NCBI RefSeq assembly: GCF_030409325.1
Contig: NZ_JAUFPR010000002.1
Location: forward strand, 1,612,001 to 1,676,000
From: Mucilaginibacter aquaedulcis
GTDB taxonomy: Bacteria > Bacteroidota > Bacteroidia > Sphingobacteriales > Sphingobacteriaceae
Direction of reading: 5' to 3'
Length of the DNA: 64,000 nucleotides
In this document: piece by piece, positions 54,220 to 63,797 of the stretch
How positions within the stretch are numbered: position 1 is the first letter of the stretch
Layout: every line of letters begins with the position of its first letter
The notes under the pieces: model-generated
The model's input: the letters and a program-made list of their open reading frames with translations, nothing else
Database searches by the model: none
Told to the model about the DNA's origin: nothing
Program-made: the position numbers and the translations under genes

Positions 54220-55224
54220 ATGAAACCTGTAAAGATCTTGGTGATCGGTGCCTGCGGACAGATCGGCACTGAACTTACCGCCGCTTTAAGAATCCGTTAC
54301 GGTGCAGCCAGTGTGATTGCCGCGGACCGTTTTCCAGCCCTCCGGGACGATGCTTCCTACTATCAGCTGAACGTCCTCGACCGCGACATGCTGAATCACT
54401 TGATTTGTGCCGAAAAGGTCACCCAGATCTACCTGCTGGCCGCCATATTATCCGCAGTGGGGGAACAAGATATGAAAGCGGCCTGGGAACTGAATATGGG
54501 TGGTCTGCTTAATGTGCTGCGGGTAGCCGTACTGCAAGGTGTTGAAAAAGTATTCTGGCCCAGCAGTATAGCCGTATTTGGCCCGGGTGCTCCGAAACAC
54601 CGGTGCGCTCAACATGACCTGACGGAACCTCAGACCGTTTATGGTATCAGTAAGCGGGCTGGCGAACACTTTTGCAACTATTATTTTGAACAATACGGGC
54701 TGGACGTGCGGAGTATTCGCTATCCGGGCTTGATCTCGCATTCCTCCAAACCCGGCGGCGGTACGACTGATTACGCGGTGGAAATTTTTCATCAGGCCAT
54801 GACGGGAAATTCATATACATGCTACCTGACAGAGGACACCTGCCTCCCGATGATGTACATGCCGGATGCCGTCAGGGCAGCTATAACTTTAATGGAGGCG
54901 CCAGCCAACAGGTTGCGCGTACGGACAGCTTATAATATCAGTGCCATGAGTTTTGCTCCATGTGACTTGGCCGAGGCCATTCGGAGACGCGTACCGGGTT
55001 TCGGGATCAGCTATGTCCCCGATCGTCGCCAGGCAATTGCCGATACCTGGCCAGCCAGCACCTGCGATGACCTTGCCCGTTCTGACTGGGACTGGCAACC
55101 CGAATTTGGACTGGAAACAATGGTAGAGGATATGCTGGATAAGCTATTCCCACAGGTGGCTGAACCGGCTAAAAGTTACGTGCTTGATGACAACTATTTC
55201 TTCACCAGGGTAGATGAAGCATGA
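54220..55224 (+). CDS. tdh: L-threonine 3-dehydrogenase, extended SDR type
   Basis: The 334-residue protein has an NAD-binding GACGQIGTEL motif (residues 11-20), the catalytic YGISK pair, and the family stretch YPGLISHSSKPGGGTTDYAV. This identifies UDP-galactose-epimerase-like threonine dehydrogenases rather than the zinc type. It oxidises threonine to 2-amino-3-oxobutyrate, which yields glycine and acetyl-CoA. Its end overlaps the sigma-factor gene by 4 bp. Confidence 0.9.
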   Translation: MKPVKILVIGACGQIGTELTAALRIRYGAASVIAADRFPALRDDASYYQLNVLDRDMLNHLICAEKVTQIYLLAAILSAVGEQDMKAAWELNMGGLLNVLRVAVLQGVEKVFWPSSIAVFGPGAPKHRCAQHDLTEPQTVYGISKRAGEHFCNYYFEQYGLDVRSIRYPGLISHSSKPGGGTTDYAVEIFHQAMTGNSYTCYLTEDTCLPMMYMPDAVRAAITLMEAPANRLRVRTAYNISAMSFAPCDLAEAIRRRVPGFGISYVPDRRQAIADTWPASTCDDLARSDWDWQPEFGLETMVEDMLDKLFPQVAEPAKSYVLDDNYFFTRVDEA

Positions 55225-56075
55225 GAGAAGTGAATATTACGCCCTCGATCACAGATCGCTCGAGCCGGGTACTGGAATACTATCTTCAGGATATCGGCAA
55301 GATGAATCTCCTGCAAGCTGATGAAGAAATAACAATTGCCCGGCAGATCAAACTGGGGGATAAAGCCGCACTGGACAGGCTGGTCAAAACCAACCTGCGG
55401 TTTGTCGTATCGGTAGCTAAAAAATACCAGCATTACGGCTTACCATTGACGGACCTGATTAGCGAGGGTAACCTCGGCCTGATCACAGCCGCCCAAAAAT
55501 TCGATGAGACCAAAGGCTTTAAGTTTATTTCTTATGCTGTTTGGTGGATCCGGCAAAGCATTCTGGCCGCACTTACGGAACATGCGCGTATGATCCGGTT
55601 ACCCATGAATAAGATCCATGAGATCAACAGGGTCGGCAAGGCTGCGCTGGTGGTGGAACAACAAGTGGAATTCCGGCCCTCCGCAGACCAGATCGCCGAA
55701 TACCTCGGCATTCCTGTGGCCAGGGTAACTGACGTGTTAGCTACACCCACCTGGACCGATTCATTAGACTCCACGTTGGGAGAGGATGAGTTTTCCGCCT
55801 ATGATAAACTGACCGATGCAGAAGACCGGACTGACTTACAACTGATGACCGAAGACGCGACCCGGGAGGTGGGGCTGCTCCTCTCCTGTCTGGATGAAAA
55901 AGAACGGGTCGTGATTAAGATGTCCTTTGGCATAGGCGGTGAAGCCGAGATCATTCCTGCCGAGATCGCCAGGAACATGGGGCTCACTAAAGAGCGGATC
56001 CGCCAGATCCGGCTGAGCGCGCTGAGTAAATTACGAAATATGAAGATCAATGATTATGACCGTCAATACAGCTAA
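55221..56075 (+). CDS. alternative RpoD-like (group 2) sigma factor
   Basis: The 284-residue protein has the short Bacteroidota sigma70 layout. Region 1.2 is LEYYLQDIGKMNLLQADEE. Region 2 is RFVVSVAKKYQHYGLPLTDL and KGFKFISYAVWWIRQSILAA. Region 4 ends ITKERIRQ-like (GLTKERIRQIRLSALSKL). Substitutions at normally invariant RpoD positions (ARMIRLPMNKIHEINR; LSALSKL for the usual EKALRKL) suggest a paralogue, not the primary sigma. It overlaps tdh by 4 bp and pckA by 26 bp, a striking insertion of a sigma gene within a metabolic operon. Confidence 0.88.
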   Translation: MREVNITPSITDRSSRVLEYYLQDIGKMNLLQADEEITIARQIKLGDKAALDRLVKTNLRFVVSVAKKYQHYGLPLTDLISEGNLGLITAAQKFDETKGFKFISYAVWWIRQSILAALTEHARMIRLPMNKIHEINRVGKAALVVEQQVEFRPSADQIAEYLGIPVARVTDVLATPTWTDSLDSTLGEDEFSAYDKLTDAEDRTDLQLMTEDATREVGLLLSCLDEKERVVIKMSFGIGGEAEIIPAEIARNMGLTKERIRQIRLSALSKLRNMKINDYDRQYS

Positions 56076-57609
56076 CCTAAACAGGTGGAAAAACACCGTA
56101 CATTACCAACTGCCTTCCAGCAAGCTAGTCGAACAATGCCTGCAGCGACAGGAGGGTGAGCTAAATGATACTGGCGCCCTGGTTATCCAAACCGGGCAAT
56201 TCACCGGGAGAAGTCCTGATGACAAATATATCGTCACAGACACAATAACCCGGAATACGGTTGACTGGAACAAGTTTAACCGGCCAATCTCCGAAGATTC
56301 TTTCTTTGCGCTCCGTGATGCTATGTTGGCTTACCTGGATAAGAAAACCGAGGTTTGGATCAGAGATGCATTCGTATGCGCCGAACTGTCTTGTCGTATC
56401 AGCCTGAGGGTGGTTAACGAAAACCCTTCATCGAATCATTTCGCGGCAAATATGTTTATTCCTCCCGACCGGCAGGAGCTGGAGGCTTTCACACCCGAAT
56501 GGCTGATCGTACAGGCGCCCGGGTTCCGGGCCCAACCTGGTGTGCATGGCACACAGCGGCAAAATTTCACCATCATATCCTTTCAGCACAAAACTGTCCT
56601 GATTGGGGGTTCAGGTTATACCGGCGAGCTCAAAAAAAGCGTTTTCACCGTGCTGAATTTCCTGCTTCCGCTTGAAAAGAATGTACTGAGCATGCATTGC
56701 AGTGCCAATATCGGCCGTACCGGAGACACCGCCCTGTTTTTTGGGTTGAGCGGTACCGGGAAAACAACGCTCAGCGCCGATCCCGAAAGGGCACTCATCG
56801 GTGATGATGAACATGGCTGGAACGACGAGGGGATCTTTAATTTTGAGGGCGGTTGTTACGCCAAGGTCATCGACCTTTCGGAAACAGGAGAGCCGGACAT
56901 CTATAGGGCCGTTCGTCCCGGCGCACTCGTGGAAAACACGACCTTTTTTCCGGGCAGTACTACAATCGATTTCACCAGCAGGGCCATAACCGAAAATACA
57001 AGGGTAAGTTATCCACTAAGCTTCATTACTAACACGATACAAAATACTCAGACGGGTCCTCCAAAAAATATCTTTTTCCTTACCTGTGATGCCTATGGTG
57101 TTCTGCCTCCGGTGAGTAAACTCACAGCAGAGCAGGCCATGTATTATTTTCTATGCGGCTATACCGCCCGTGTCGCCGGAACAGAAAACGGTATCCGGGA
57201 GCCTCAAATTACCTTCAGCGCCTGCTTTGGTGCGCCGTTCCTTCCGCTGGCCTCGGACTATTATGCCGATCTGTTTCGAAAAAAGATCGATCTTCACGGA
57301 TCAAGGGTCTGGATGATCAATACCGGCTGGACCGGAGGGCCTTACGGAACGGGAGAACGGATCAAACTGGCATACACCCGCGCCATTGTTCGCGCTATAT
57401 TAGACAATGAACTCGAAATGACTGCGTTTAAACGACACGAAGTTTTCGGTTTGTTTATACCTGATAGCTGCACTGGTGTACCTACTGAAATGTTAAATCC
57501 GGAAGATGCCTGGACCAATAGGTCTGCTTATAAAACCGCGGCGATGCAGCTCCTTGATAAGTTCACGACAAATATTTCTTATGAAAAACGGGTTTCGATC
57601 AACGAGTAA
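56050..57609 (+). CDS. pckA: phosphoenolpyruvate carboxykinase (ATP)
   Basis: The 519-residue protein is the ATP-dependent PEPCK. It has GRSPDDKYIV, the kinase motif GLSGTGKTTLSADP, metal/substrate site LIGDDEHGWNDEGIFNFEGG, and the C-terminal WMINTGWTGGPYGTGERI. It makes phosphoenolpyruvate from oxaloacetate, the entry step of gluconeogenesis. It starts inside the sigma-factor gene (ATG 56050 or 56056), so expression follows that gene. Followed by a hairpin at 57669. Confidence 0.95.
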   Translation: MIMTVNTANLNRWKNTVHYQLPSSKLVEQCLQRQEGELNDTGALVIQTGQFTGRSPDDKYIVTDTITRNTVDWNKFNRPISEDSFFALRDAMLAYLDKKTEVWIRDAFVCAELSCRISLRVVNENPSSNHFAANMFIPPDRQELEAFTPEWLIVQAPGFRAQPGVHGTQRQNFTIISFQHKTVLIGGSGYTGELKKSVFTVLNFLLPLEKNVLSMHCSANIGRTGDTALFFGLSGTGKTTLSADPERALIGDDEHGWNDEGIFNFEGGCYAKVIDLSETGEPDIYRAVRPGALVENTTFFPGSTTIDFTSRAITENTRVSYPLSFITNTIQNTQTGPPKNIFFLTCDAYGVLPPVSKLTAEQAMYYFLCGYTARVAGTENGIREPQITFSACFGAPFLPLASDYYADLFRKKIDLHGSRVWMINTGWTGGPYGTGERIKLAYTRAIVRAILDNELEMTAFKRHEVFGLFIPDSCTGVPTEMLNPEDAWTNRSAYKTAAMQLLDKFTTNISYEKRVSINE

Positions 57610-57668
57610 TTGTGATCTGTAAGCAAGCCATCCGGAGGAAGTGCGATCAGGTACATAAAATCTAATTC

Positions 57669-57695
57669 CAGGTCATGGTCTATAGCCATGACCTG
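57669..57695 (+). terminator. long hairpin after pckA
   Basis: CAGGTCATGG and CCATGACCTG form a perfect 10-bp stem with a 7-nt loop, 60 bp after the stop. No T-run follows, so it may stabilise the 3' end rather than terminate. Between 57696 and 57980 nothing else is clear. Confidence 0.5.
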
Positions 57696-57980
57696 TATGA
57701 TCTCGTGCCCTGAGCTATTGTCATTGGTCAATCAGGTGATTGATCAACCTGGTAAACCTTTTCCCGGGATTTTTCAGGAAGAACGACAGGAAAATAATTC
57801 TACGGTTGCTCTAAATCTGCTTCCGGTTACCAAGAAAGGGCGTGCTCTGCAGGCTGAAAAATTGAGTATGTCAGACAAGAGACAGCTAAACCCAAAGCAA
57901 AAAATTAATAAGCATCTGACATTTGCCTGCTTGCAAATACGGTTGAAGAAATTGTAAATTCGGCCACCTTTTTCACAATT

Positions 57981-58871
57981 ATGGCAAACCCACCCTTTAT
58001 CACCAAATTCCGGGCGTTTCAATTAGATTCCGCCGGTTCTCTTTTTTCGTTTTTTAAAAAAAATACTTATACACTGATTGAAGCCCGGTTACCCAAAGGA
58101 GGCATTGAGGTTTTAGAACAAGATTTAAAATACAACGGCAAAAGCACGATTGATGTTTTACATATTACCAGCTGGGATTCCGACCACTGTTCATTTGATG
58201 ACCTCAGTCAAATTCTTAATAAATTACGGCCGGAAAAGATAGAAATACCTGATTACGAGCCATCGAGCGATACCGGCGAATTGTGCCGCAACATCCTGCT
58301 GAAATATGATAACATACATGATAAATATGTTCATAATGTACAAGTGATCTCCAAAGAATACATCCGTTCACTGGCTAACGCACCAGCAGGCGGTGCAGGT
58401 AACGTGGTGATCGAATCCAGTTATAGATCGGATTGCAAGAATGACATGTCATTGATCAAACTGTTCCGTTCCGTTGGATTCAACGTTTTAAGCCTTGGCG
58501 ACTGTGAATCGCCGGATATCGCGAAAAAACTATTGACCTATCCCCTACTTACATCAGAAGTTGACGTATTGATATTACCCCATCACGGCGCCCATAATGG
58601 TTTTATCTTTGACGAGTTTCTAGCGAAATTGAATCCTAAGGTGGCGGTGTGTTCGTCAAATTATGGCAACCAATATGATCATCCACGACAGGAAATACGA
58701 GATATGCTTTATGAAGCCAATATTCCGATCTATACAACTAAGACCGGCGACATCATTATAACGCAAAGAGAAGATGAATCTGCAGCTTCCATTTTTAACC
58801 TTAATCAGGATAACAACGGCGTAAGTTCACAGAGCTCGTTCATACCAAAGCGTTACCAACAGAACAACTAA
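57981..58871 (+). CDS. MBL-fold metallo-hydrolase (ComEC-like) paired with a patatin
   Basis: The 296-residue protein has a metallo-beta-lactamase fold: HITSWDSDHC (His61, Asp66, Asp68, His69) corresponds to the HxHxDH metal motif in a variant form, and LILPHHGAHNGF (His201/202) is the later metal site typical of ComEC/Rec2-type MBL domains. No signal peptide or TM region, so it acts in the cytoplasm. Possible substrates are nucleic acid or a nucleotide. The patatin gene follows after 22 bp, so they are one unit. Confidence 0.8.
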   Translation: MANPPFITKFRAFQLDSAGSLFSFFKKNTYTLIEARLPKGGIEVLEQDLKYNGKSTIDVLHITSWDSDHCSFDDLSQILNKLRPEKIEIPDYEPSSDTGELCRNILLKYDNIHDKYVHNVQVISKEYIRSLANAPAGGAGNVVIESSYRSDCKNDMSLIKLFRSVGFNVLSLGDCESPDIAKKLLTYPLLTSEVDVLILPHHGAHNGFIFDEFLAKLNPKVAVCSSNYGNQYDHPRQEIRDMLYEANIPIYTTKTGDIIITQREDESAASIFNLNQDNNGVSSQSSFIPKRYQQNN

Positions 58872-58893
58872 GAAAATCTTAACTTATAATGCG

Positions 58894-60519
58894 ATGAATA
58901 TAGCGCTTACATTTTCAGGCGGAGGTTTTCGTGCCGCTGCATTTAGCCTCGGTTCGATCAGTCTATTGAACAGCATTATTATGGAGGATGGCACGTTGTT
59001 GGACCAGGTGACCGTCCTTTCGACGGTATCAGGGGGAACAATAACGGGTGCACGCTATGCCCTGGGCAAAAAACGCGATGAGTCCTTTGCGATGATTTAC
59101 CAAAGCCTGTACCAATTTTTGTCAAAGCCCCAAATTGTTCCACAGGCACTGGAAACACTCGCTAATTCCAATGGATGGAATGATAAAAGAGTTAGAAATT
59201 TAGTTACTGCATTCTCCGATATTTACGACAGAGAGCTTTTTGCGGGGGCAAAATTCGGTGATTTGATGACAGATCCGGTAGGAAAAGGATTGCGTCACAC
59301 ATCCTTCAACTCAACTGAATTTGCAACAGCCCTCCAATTTCGGTTTCAATGGTCTGAAAAGATCCTTCATCCCGGGCCTAATGAGTCAGAACGTGGTATT
59401 ATTGGCAATAATAATTTCAGGGTAAATGCATCTTTCGCCAAAAATATCAGGTTAGCTGATATTTTGGCTGCCTCCTCCTGTTTTCCGGGTGGCTTTGAAC
59501 CGATAAATTTTCCTGATGATTTTGTCCTTATTGGAAATGAAGGGTCTGAAAGTTTATCTCCTGGTAAATACCCTGTCGGGTTAATGGATGGGGGAATTGT
59601 TGATAATCAGGGAATTGAACCTATCTTGCTTGCGGAGGCAAGGATGAAACGAAACCGAGGCGACTTACCCGGTGAGGCCAAACCTAACGTAATCGATTTG
59701 GTGATGGTTTGTGAAGTAGCAAGTCCGGATATGGACGGCTACAGGTCGACACAACAAACATCCAGTTCCTGGTGGAGGGCGCTGACACCAAAAACAATTG
59801 CGATTGTTAATAGCATCTTATTGTTGCTAAGCCTTGGAGGAGGCTTTTGGAGCTATATAGCGAACTCAAAAATAACACTCATCCTCTCAACTGTAATCTT
59901 TACAATTAACCTAATCGTAGGTTGGTCGTTTAATTTGATCAATACATTGGCCAAAAACTCCGGAATACCAGCCGAGTTCCTTAAACCGCTTGGAAAATTA
60001 TTGAAATTGAAGTTGTTTATTTATGAAAATCTGATAACCAACCGCTTCAATTCCGTTTTAATGCTAACCATGAGTGTATTTCTTAAACATGTGCGCCGAT
60101 TAAATTATAACGTACTTTATAAAGACGTTACCTGGAAAAACCGCCGGATTATGAATGCCATCTACGAATTAAAATCGGATGAATCACAATTGAAAAAAAA
60201 AATAACTACCGGACTGCTCCCCCGCAGCTTATCGCCTTCAAAATTAATTGAGGCTAACTCGGACTTAGCTGCCAGCATGGGAACGACTCTTTGGTTTACT
60301 AAAACTGAATTGGAGGAAACCAAAATGCTTGAAAGTATAATTGCTTGCGGGCAATATAACACATGCTGGAACCTCCTGGAGTATATTCATCTTTTAAAAT
60401 TAAACAATGAGAACACCAATGCAGAGCATGAGAAACTAATTGCTTGTGAAAACCAGCTAAATGAATTATGGGCAAAATTTCAGACTAACCCTAAATGGTT
60501 GTTAAACAAATTTGATTAA
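58894..60519 (+). CDS. membrane patatin-like phospholipase
   Basis: The 541-residue protein starts with the patatin oxyanion motif FSGGGFRAAAF (residues 7-17). The nucleophile is in STVSGGT (Ser46) and the catalytic Asp in LMDGGIVDNQG (about residue 231). Two hydrophobic segments (IAIVNSILLLLSLGGGFWSY, ITLILSTVIFTINLIVGWSF, about 303-348) follow, then a helical C-terminal domain without recognised motifs. Patatins hydrolyse acyl esters of phospholipids and serve as membrane-attacking effectors in several phage defence systems. There is no CD-NTase gene beside it; the co-encoded MBL protein may be its regulator (inference). Confidence 0.85.
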   Translation: MNIALTFSGGGFRAAAFSLGSISLLNSIIMEDGTLLDQVTVLSTVSGGTITGARYALGKKRDESFAMIYQSLYQFLSKPQIVPQALETLANSNGWNDKRVRNLVTAFSDIYDRELFAGAKFGDLMTDPVGKGLRHTSFNSTEFATALQFRFQWSEKILHPGPNESERGIIGNNNFRVNASFAKNIRLADILAASSCFPGGFEPINFPDDFVLIGNEGSESLSPGKYPVGLMDGGIVDNQGIEPILLAEARMKRNRGDLPGEAKPNVIDLVMVCEVASPDMDGYRSTQQTSSSWWRALTPKTIAIVNSILLLLSLGGGFWSYIANSKITLILSTVIFTINLIVGWSFNLINTLAKNSGIPAEFLKPLGKLLKLKLFIYENLITNRFNSVLMLTMSVFLKHVRRLNYNVLYKDVTWKNRRIMNAIYELKSDESQLKKKITTGLLPRSLSPSKLIEANSDLAASMGTTLWFTKTELEETKMLESIIACGQYNTCWNLLEYIHLLKLNNENTNAEHEKLIACENQLNELWAKFQTNPKWLLNKFD

Positions 60520-61193
60520 ATCTTTGCTGCCTAATCGTTTGTCCGTTGAACCGGATAATATGACGGTCATTGTTGAATCGAGAAGCTGGTTAAGGAAAGT
60601 TAGTCATCCAATTTGATAATCAACCTGATACCGTTAACATTCATAATCATCGAATATTCTTCAGGACATGACAAAGACGTCAAAAAAGCCGATGGTAGGT
60701 TATTGAAGCTTTGATCAAGTAAACTTCTCAATTTACGTGTGGTATTGGAGGATAATGACGAGATGTTATTGAAGGATAGAGCCTGACTTCAATATCAAAA
60801 CATTAGCCTGATTCCAGGTCACACTATACCATCTAATGAGTTTTTAATATGTAGTAAAAATCAAGAACAAGATTTTCTTTTAATATAAAATAACAGATAT
60901 TAAATAAAAGAAAACTAATACATTCCGTTTAATCCTACCCAACATCTATAACACACTATTAATAAACTATTTAAAAACATAAAACTTATTATTCGAAATG
61001 GCATAAAAAGACTACACCAGCAACTTATAATATTATCAGGCAATAAATAACAATAAATACCGTTTTAAATAACTATTTTTAATATTATTTTAATGTTTAA
61101 TAAATATTTATAAATACGAGCAATATGTTTTTAAGGTAAATCGAGACTAAATCGTATACAATCTACTTCAAATACATTTAAAGGCCTTAATAT
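60520..61193. other. AT-rich intergenic region
   Basis: About 670 bp with no convincing gene, repeat or terminator. The part from 60840 to 61190 is extremely AT-rich. Some short frames near 60700-60790 (ending in RVVLEDNDEMLLKDRA) might be eroded coding sequence. Confidence 0.35.
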
Positions 61194-61766
61194 ATGATGA
61201 TTAGAGCTACAAAAAATGATAAAGACCTCATAGTAAGAATACTTTCAAGATCTTTTGATGCTAATCAAAGTGTCAATTATATTGTCCGACAGGATAACAA
61301 GCGTAAAGAAAGGATTGCTAAGCTGATGAGTTATTCTTTTGAAATCTGTTCATTATTCGGTGATGTCTGGCTCTCAGAAGACAAATCAGCGTGTGCCCTT
61401 GTTCTGTACCCTCAGAATAAACGAACAACGCTAAAATCCATCATACTGGATATCAAATTAATTTGGCAGGTAATCGGGATAGGGAATATTATCAAAACGC
61501 TTAACAGGGAAAGCAGCATAAAAGCAAAGCAACCTAAACAGCCAATGGCTTATGTATGGTTCATCGGGGTGAACCCGGAATTTCAACACCAGGGTAAGGG
61601 CAGCCGGTTGCTGAGAGATCTGCTTGCCGATGCCAGAGAAAAAGATCTCCCGGTCTTTCTGGAAACTTCCACTGTAAGAAATCTTCCCTGGTACGAAAGT
61701 TATAATTTCAAAATCTATGATCAACTTGACCTGACGTATAAGTTATTCTTTTTAAAGCAATCATAG
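61194..61766 (+). CDS. GNAT-family N-acetyltransferase
   Basis: The 190-residue protein has a GNAT core: MAYVWFIGVNPEFQHQGKGS (acetyl-CoA site, Q/RxxGxG) near residues 118-137 and a C-terminal PVFLETSTVRNLPWYESYNF. It transfers an acetyl group to an unknown amine. It lies 34 bp before the LuxR-type regulator and may be co-transcribed. Confidence 0.85.
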   Translation: MMIRATKNDKDLIVRILSRSFDANQSVNYIVRQDNKRKERIAKLMSYSFEICSLFGDVWLSEDKSACALVLYPQNKRTTLKSIILDIKLIWQVIGIGNIIKTLNRESSIKAKQPKQPMAYVWFIGVNPEFQHQGKGSRLLRDLLADAREKDLPVFLETSTVRNLPWYESYNFKIYDQLDLTYKLFFLKQS

Positions 61767-61800
61767 CCGAAACTCAATTACCTACCTTATCTCTATACCC

Positions 61801-62727
61801 ATGCTCGTTTTTGGTACACAAATTCATATTGTAACCTTTATTTTCATTCTGCTGGAAACCTGGATGTTGATATTCCAGTTTTTTTATTATCTGTTCAGGC
61901 CGGACGATAAAAGCAGGCTTTGGTACCTCTTTCTGTTAATTTTACTCCTGTTTTACAATGTGACAGGCGGACTGTTCCCGGATCCCAAACTTAACCTGAC
62001 CATCCAGACACAGGAAATGATCGCTTATGGCAGTGGATTCCTGATGGCGTCCTATTTTCCTTTTTATTTTTATAAGGCCTTTGATCTGAAGCCATTGAGA
62101 TGGCACGCGTTATTCGGCGTTCCATTGTTTTTGATTACACCGTACATCATTTTTTTTATAGTCGTTTACACTATTTATGGTAACCTGAATACCAGTTTAA
62201 AATACGGCATGATCGTTCCTTTCATTTATGCGCTTGTCCTGCTTTGGGTCATGTTCAGTGCGATAAGAAAGAAACACGGAAAAAACAGGAATGACAAGAA
62301 GTATCTGGAAGAAATCATGATGTATTTTGCCATCAGTCCATGGGCTGCCCTGGCTGTTTTTGGTTTTGTGGAAGAAAGTCAACTGGTGGAGGTGTTGGTT
62401 ACCAACACAGGAATCATCGCCATTAGCTTTCTTTTTATGTGGAAGTCAATCAAAAGCACCCGTGAAGAGCACAGTCGTCTTTTAAAATTCTCCCAAACGG
62501 GTATTACACCACAGATGCTTGAGGATAACGCCCGTATTTACGGTCTAACCAAAACAGAGATTGAAATCGTCCACTTTTTGAGCAGCGGGATGAATAACAG
62601 GACCATAGCAGAAACGCTTTTTATTTCAGAAGAAACCGTAAAAAAACACATCTATAACGCGTTTAGAAAAACAAGCGTAAAAAACAGGCAGGCTTTACTT
62701 TATCTGTTACGAAAGAAGCATACATGA
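61801..62727 (+). CDS. membrane-tethered LuxR-type regulator
   Basis: The 308-residue protein has about seven hydrophobic segments over residues 5-220 (starting VTFIFILLETWMLIFQFFYY). After a short linker it has a LuxR-type HTH at the C-terminus (GLTKTEIEIVHFLSSGMNNR, TIAETLFISEETVKKHIYNA). No receiver or kinase domain is present. It would be a one-component sensor reading a membrane or external signal and binding DNA while anchored. No target is evident nearby. Confidence 0.85.
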   Translation: MLVFGTQIHIVTFIFILLETWMLIFQFFYYLFRPDDKSRLWYLFLLILLLFYNVTGGLFPDPKLNLTIQTQEMIAYGSGFLMASYFPFYFYKAFDLKPLRWHALFGVPLFLITPYIIFFIVVYTIYGNLNTSLKYGMIVPFIYALVLLWVMFSAIRKKHGKNRNDKKYLEEIMMYFAISPWAALAVFGFVEESQLVEVLVTNTGIIAISFLFMWKSIKSTREEHSRLLKFSQTGITPQMLEDNARIYGLTKTEIEIVHFLSSGMNNRTIAETLFISEETVKKHIYNAFRKTSVKNRQALLYLLRKKHT

Positions 62728-62941
62728 GTCAATCCGGTGTTTTTCATCTATAAATACCACTTTTTCAGTATAGTTTTTACACTTTATTGGTATTTCCTTA
62801 AAGTTAAATGCCTTATACTTTTGACTGTCTGCCAATCTAACAAAGCAGAAGAGTCTATGAAAAAAATTTACTTACCCCTGCCAAAGTGATAATCATTGCC
62901 AGTGAACGGGCGTGGCGGGATAACCAAATAAATTTCGAAGT

Positions 62942-63094
62942 ATGACGCAAAAATTAAAACCCAGGGTGTGCACACGGATGAAGACTGATCCTGAACGGTC
63001 AGGATTACTCCTGTTCCCTTTTCAATTGACGCCTGATCATTTACCGGAAAGTATGTTTTTAATGAACGGAGGAACTATATGCGGAAAGAATTAG
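62942..63094 (+). CDS. possible 50-residue protein coupled to the next gene
   Basis: ATG 62942 to TAG 63092-63094 encodes a small protein (MTQKLKPRVCTRMKTDPERS...) that overlaps the next gene's start by 16 bp. The next gene has a Shine-Dalgarno (GGAGG at 63069) inside this ORF, a sign of coupled translation. Not recognised. Confidence 0.35.
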   Translation: MTQKLKPRVCTRMKTDPERSGLLLFPFQLTPDHLPESMFLMNGGTICGKN

Positions 63095-63750
63095 CGTTTG
63101 CAAGCAGTTATCCGTTCAGTTGGATTGATGAGCTGGCTGAGGTTACCCTGAACCCGGAAAAAAATAGAGCAGGTGCCTTAACGCCGGAAGATTTATCCGC
63201 TATCCGTGAGCGATTACCTGCAGAATTAGCCCGGATCAAGGCGACACTGAACAATCAGGCCTTCTGTCTTTATTCCAACGAGAAAGTTAAAGTCGTTGCA
63301 GGCCACTATGATCAGGCTATCCGCTTATTGCTGCGACAAACACACATCAACCTGGCGCAGTATGCTGAAAAAGGCCCGTTGCGGGATACCTGCCAGCTAC
63401 TGCTGGACCACCTAAGTGAGTTCGAAAAAAGCCTTCATCAGCGCTATCAGTTCTGGATCAATGAAATTCCTGCGAATCAACCGGAATCACAAGCACTATA
63501 TAAGGTACTTTGCCGGCTCAGCGTTGACCAGATCGCCATCATTTTGAAAGCGGCGGACGATATCAAACTGGTTATTACCCGGTCTTTCAGCCAGGTACTT
63601 AAAAGCATCGTACCTTTTCTATCCACGGAGCGTTTTCAAGACTTCTCCTGGAAGAGCGCACGCAGCAGCACCTACAAGATGGAAGACAGGGATAAAGCCA
63701 TCGCCATTGAAACCCTTCAGGCGTTGATCAGCAAAATCAGTCAATATTGA
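63079..63750 (+). CDS. hypothetical helical protein
   Basis: The 223-residue protein is all-helical. The C-terminal segment (SVDQIAIILKAADDIKLVIT, then FQDFSWKSARSSTYKMEDRD) resembles in layout the C-terminal part of RteC-like proteins of Bacteroidota mobile elements, though the match is loose. There is a good Shine-Dalgarno before the ATG and a strong terminator after, so it is a real gene. No transfer genes lie nearby. Confidence 0.65.
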   Translation: MRKELAFASSYPFSWIDELAEVTLNPEKNRAGALTPEDLSAIRERLPAELARIKATLNNQAFCLYSNEKVKVVAGHYDQAIRLLLRQTHINLAQYAEKGPLRDTCQLLLDHLSEFEKSLHQRYQFWINEIPANQPESQALYKVLCRLSVDQIAIILKAADDIKLVITRSFSQVLKSIVPFLSTERFQDFSWKSARSSTYKMEDRDKAIAIETLQALISKISQY

Positions 63751-63774
63751 ACCAGCTAATCGACAGTCTCGACA

Positions 63775-63797
63775 GCCTCCCACCGGGAGGCTTTTTT
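63775..63797 (+). terminator. intrinsic terminator
   Basis: GCCTCCC-ACC-GGGAGGC followed by TTTTTT, 25 bp after the stop of the preceding gene. From 63798 to the window end nothing is recognisable. Confidence 0.92.

Noticed and set aside
57688..57957. 89-codon plus-strand ORF after pckA
   Set aside because: No family pattern, begins inside the hairpin stem, and an opposite-strand ORF overlaps it; likely chance.
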